DNA of 6,690 nucleotides. Origin: an uncultured Anaerostipes sp. (GTDB taxonomy: Bacteria; Bacillota; Clostridia; Lachnospirales; Lachnospiraceae). The notes below the pieces were generated by a model. It saw only the letters and a program-made list of their open reading frames with translations. It was not told the origin of the DNA and searched no databases. This document shows positions 5,818-6,690 of this stretch, one piece after another. A program made the translations under genes and the position numbers. Every line of letters begins with the position of its first letter. The stretch's first letter is position 1. The stretch spans positions 1-6,690 of the forward strand of contig CAAEIR010000281.1 in NCBI GenBank assembly GCA_900756035.1, read 5' to 3'.

Positions 5818-5911
5818 GAAGATGGTCTTCTCCACAATAGTGAAGATAGATTATTCATTGCTAGAGTGATCGCCCTAAACGTGCTAGTGTTTAGAGGGCG
5901 ATCACTTTTTT
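5818..5911 (+). ncRNA. Antisense RNA antitoxin (type I), about 94 nt
   Basis: The RNA runs from a strong promoter to a strong terminator hairpin and contains no usable reading frame. It is fully antisense to the 3' region of the predicted toxin mRNA, including the toxin stop codon, so duplex formation could trigger RNase III cleavage, as known for RatA/TxpA and SR4/BsrG. Its 5' single-stranded part carries GAAGATAGATTATTC (5842-5856), the same sequence as the 5' end of the toxin mRNA, so both compete for the same complementary stretch in the mRNA 3' region. Function is inferred from layout. Confidence 0.65.
5865..5911 (+). terminator. Terminator of antitoxin RNA, containing the toxin stop codon on the other strand
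   Basis: AGTGATCGCCCT (5865-5876) pairs over 12 bp with AGGGCGATCACT (5895-5906); AAAC/GTTT extends it past a 2-base bulge to the loop GTGCTAGT. Six Ts (5906-5911) follow on the + strand. The - strand TGA stop of the toxin is inside the stem, as is common in Fst-like toxin loci. Confidence 0.88.
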
Positions 5912-5976
5912 ATTAGCTTCACAGTTTCTAATATAACTAGTATGATCAGAAAGCTGATATATAAGTCAATATTCAA
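5902..5976 (-). CDS. Small hydrophobic type I toxin peptide (24 aa, TTG start)
   Basis: The 24-residue product reads MNIDLYISFLIILVILETVK and ends LIKK: a short acidic/polar head, one hydrophobic span (about residues 5-15, LYISFLIILVI) and a lysine-rich tail. This is the build of membrane-acting type I toxins (Fst, TxpA, BsrG and the small 'holin-like toxin' group). A very strong GGAGGTGG site with core GGAGG (5989-5985) lies 8 bases before TTG at 5976; there is no ATG nearby, and ATT at 5979 is the only other in-frame option. The stop codon lies in the antitoxin terminator stem. Expression should be blocked by the convergent antisense RNA (5818-5911). It is shorter than most known members (about 30-60 residues), and identity to a named family is not established. 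Confidence 0.65.
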   Translation of the reverse strand: MNIDLYISFLIILVILETVKLIKK

Positions 5977-6045
5977 AATGACCACCTCCGAACTATTCAC
6001 TGAAAGGGTTCACAGTCGAAGTGGAATAATCTATCTTCGTACAAA

Positions 6046-6054
6046 ATTATAGCA
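6046..6054 (-). promoter_or_regulatory. Extended -10 promoter of the toxin gene
   Basis: TGC-TATAAT on the - strand (6054-6046) is a perfect extended -10. No clear -35 box lies upstream. The start is expected near 6039, about 50 bases before the toxin ribosome site. Confidence 0.65.
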
Positions 6055-6060
6055 TATATT

Positions 6061-6104
6061 TCACAGTTGAGATACATATAATGTAATGTTTATCTCAACT
6101 GTGA
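6061..6104. repeat. Perfect 14-bp inverted repeat upstream of the toxin promoter
   Basis: TCACAGTTGAGATA (6061-6074) and TATCTCAACTGTGA (6091-6104) are separated by 16 AT-rich bases. It begins 7 bases upstream of the toxin extended -10. On the + strand CTTTTATT follows, so it could act as a weak terminator there, but no + strand transcript is known upstream. It could equally be a regulator site or the end of a mobile element. Confidence 0.85.
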
Positions 6105-6124
6105 CTTTTATTGCCTATATCTAC

Positions 6125-6430
6125 CTATTTACTGAGCTGCGCTATCAATCGATTACATAAGAATATCATCCAACGTTTCCATGCAGGTCGTACCTGCGGA
6201 TGCAAGAATTCTTCACGTTTTTGACAAGCGATCGCATGTGCAGGATTTTTTTTGCTTTCTATTTTCTGCAGTACGATCCTTTTATTCATCCGGTATACAT
6301 AGCGAAACTGCGCCCAGAGTTTTTGATGCATCCGGGCAGTAGGGCGCAGCTGCTTAGGAATCTCTTGAATCTTTGTCTTTCCTAATACGACATTGAATAG
6401 ATGTGTATGTATGATAGAGTCGATTTCTGT
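6125..6430 (-). pseudogene. Unrecognised basic protein, C-terminal fragment
   Basis: A - strand frame ends at 6125 and is open through 6502, but its first 25 or so residues are simply the antisense of the + strand frame on the right, so the genuine part probably begins near 6430 (residues TEIDSIIHTHLFN onward). The visible 100 residues are strongly basic, rich in Arg, Lys, Gln and Trp, with segments LWAQFRYVYRMNKRIVLQK and PAWKRWMIFLCNRLIAQL; there is no membrane span, motif or ribosome binding site that I can name. The N-terminus seems to have been lost where the two sequences join. It could also be a chance open frame. No function is proposed. Confidence 0.35.
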
Positions 6431-6690
6431 GTGTAGAAACCGCAACAGGTGAAACACTAACTGTCTGTGATGGATATGCGGTTTTAGACAGCTACGTATC
6501 ATTAGATTTGCATTATGAGGTATCGCCAGTTGAATATGGCGGTGATGGGGAAGTTGTAAAAGCAGCTGATTATGGTGAAGTCGCTTTCTTATCTTTATAT
6601 AAAGAAACAGCAGAAAGCATGCTGGAAGAATTGAAACTTAAGCAAGAGGTGACTGCACAGGCAGTTCAAGATTTGATACTGATGGCGGCA
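6418..6690 (+). CDS. Partial protein, 5'-truncated and running off the window; possible phage structural protein
   Basis: The frame opens right after a TAG at 6415-6417 and continues through the last base, 91 codons. It reads SRFLCVETATGETLTVCDG, then GYAVLDSYVSLDLHYEVSP, and later TAESMLEELKLKQEVTAQAV and QDLILMAA. Codon use and composition look like a real acidic protein. No ATG or ribosome binding site is found before an ATG at 6619, so the true N-terminus appears missing, replaced by the sequence of the - strand fragment. The end resembles short phage proteins encoded between tail genes and the lysis cassette, but that identification is tentative. Confidence 0.5.

Larger units (their letters stand above)
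5842..6038. repeat. 15-bp inverted repeat flanking the toxin gene
   Basis: GAAGATAGATTATTC (5842-5856) recurs as its exact reverse complement at 6024-6038. In the toxin mRNA the copies are its very 5' end and a 3' segment and can pair with each other. In the locus as a whole, toxin mRNA and antitoxin RNA share the same 15 bases. Confidence 0.9.
5725..6039 (-). other. Predicted toxin mRNA with long 3' untranslated region
   Basis: From the extended -10 promoter (start near 6039) to the terminator at 5725-5745 the transcript would be about 315 nt for a 24-codon frame. A short peptide in a long, highly folded mRNA is typical of type I toxins such as BsrG and TxpA. The hairpin over the stop codon (5865-5906) lacks a T-run on this strand, so readthrough to 5725 is expected. 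Confidence 0.55.

Noticed and set aside
1..6690. CRISPR array, rRNA, insertion-sequence ends
   Set aside because: No regularly spaced repeats, no rRNA sequence, and no transposase with matching terminal inverted repeats were seen.

Overview
The window looks like an accessory region of a low-GC Gram-positive bacterium (Bacillota). The evidence is AT-rich spacers, strong AGGAGG-type ribosome binding sites, sigma-A-like promoters, U-tract terminators, and families typical of Bacillota mobile DNA. An Erysipelotrichia or Clostridia host is a guess from general feel only.

Layout. Left (1-985, + strand): the C-terminal 220 residues of a TPR-type regulator, cut by the window edge, followed by a 41-residue secreted peptide gene with its own promoter, a perfect inverted repeat over the -10 box, and a terminator. 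This is the arrangement of an RRNPP-type peptide quorum-sensing cassette. Next (986-2477, +): a strongly structured RNA that ends in a terminator 44 bases before a stand-alone sugar-type ABC transporter ATPase gene, so it is either a free small RNA or an attenuating leader for that gene.

Middle (2497-5593, all on the - strand): a small promoter-to-terminator unit with no clear protein; a 472-residue large serine recombinase with a long leader that can form three mutually exclusive hairpins; the wreck of a second, small serine recombinase (one frameshift, one in-frame stop); and an orphan beta-class DNA methyltransferase. This block reads as the integration and modification end of an integrated element.

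Right (5725-6690): a compact type I toxin-antitoxin locus not covered by ordinary ORF calling. It has a 24-residue hydrophobic toxin started from TTG on the - strand and an antisense RNA of about 94 nt on the + strand overlapping the 3' part of the toxin mRNA. The toxin mRNA carries a 15-nt complementarity between its 5' end and its 3' region. A 14-bp inverted repeat follows, then an unrecognised basic protein fragment on the - strand that abuts a 5'-truncated + strand reading frame, possibly a phage structural gene. The whole looks like a mosaic, partly decayed prophage or conjugative element beside a peptide-signalling cassette.
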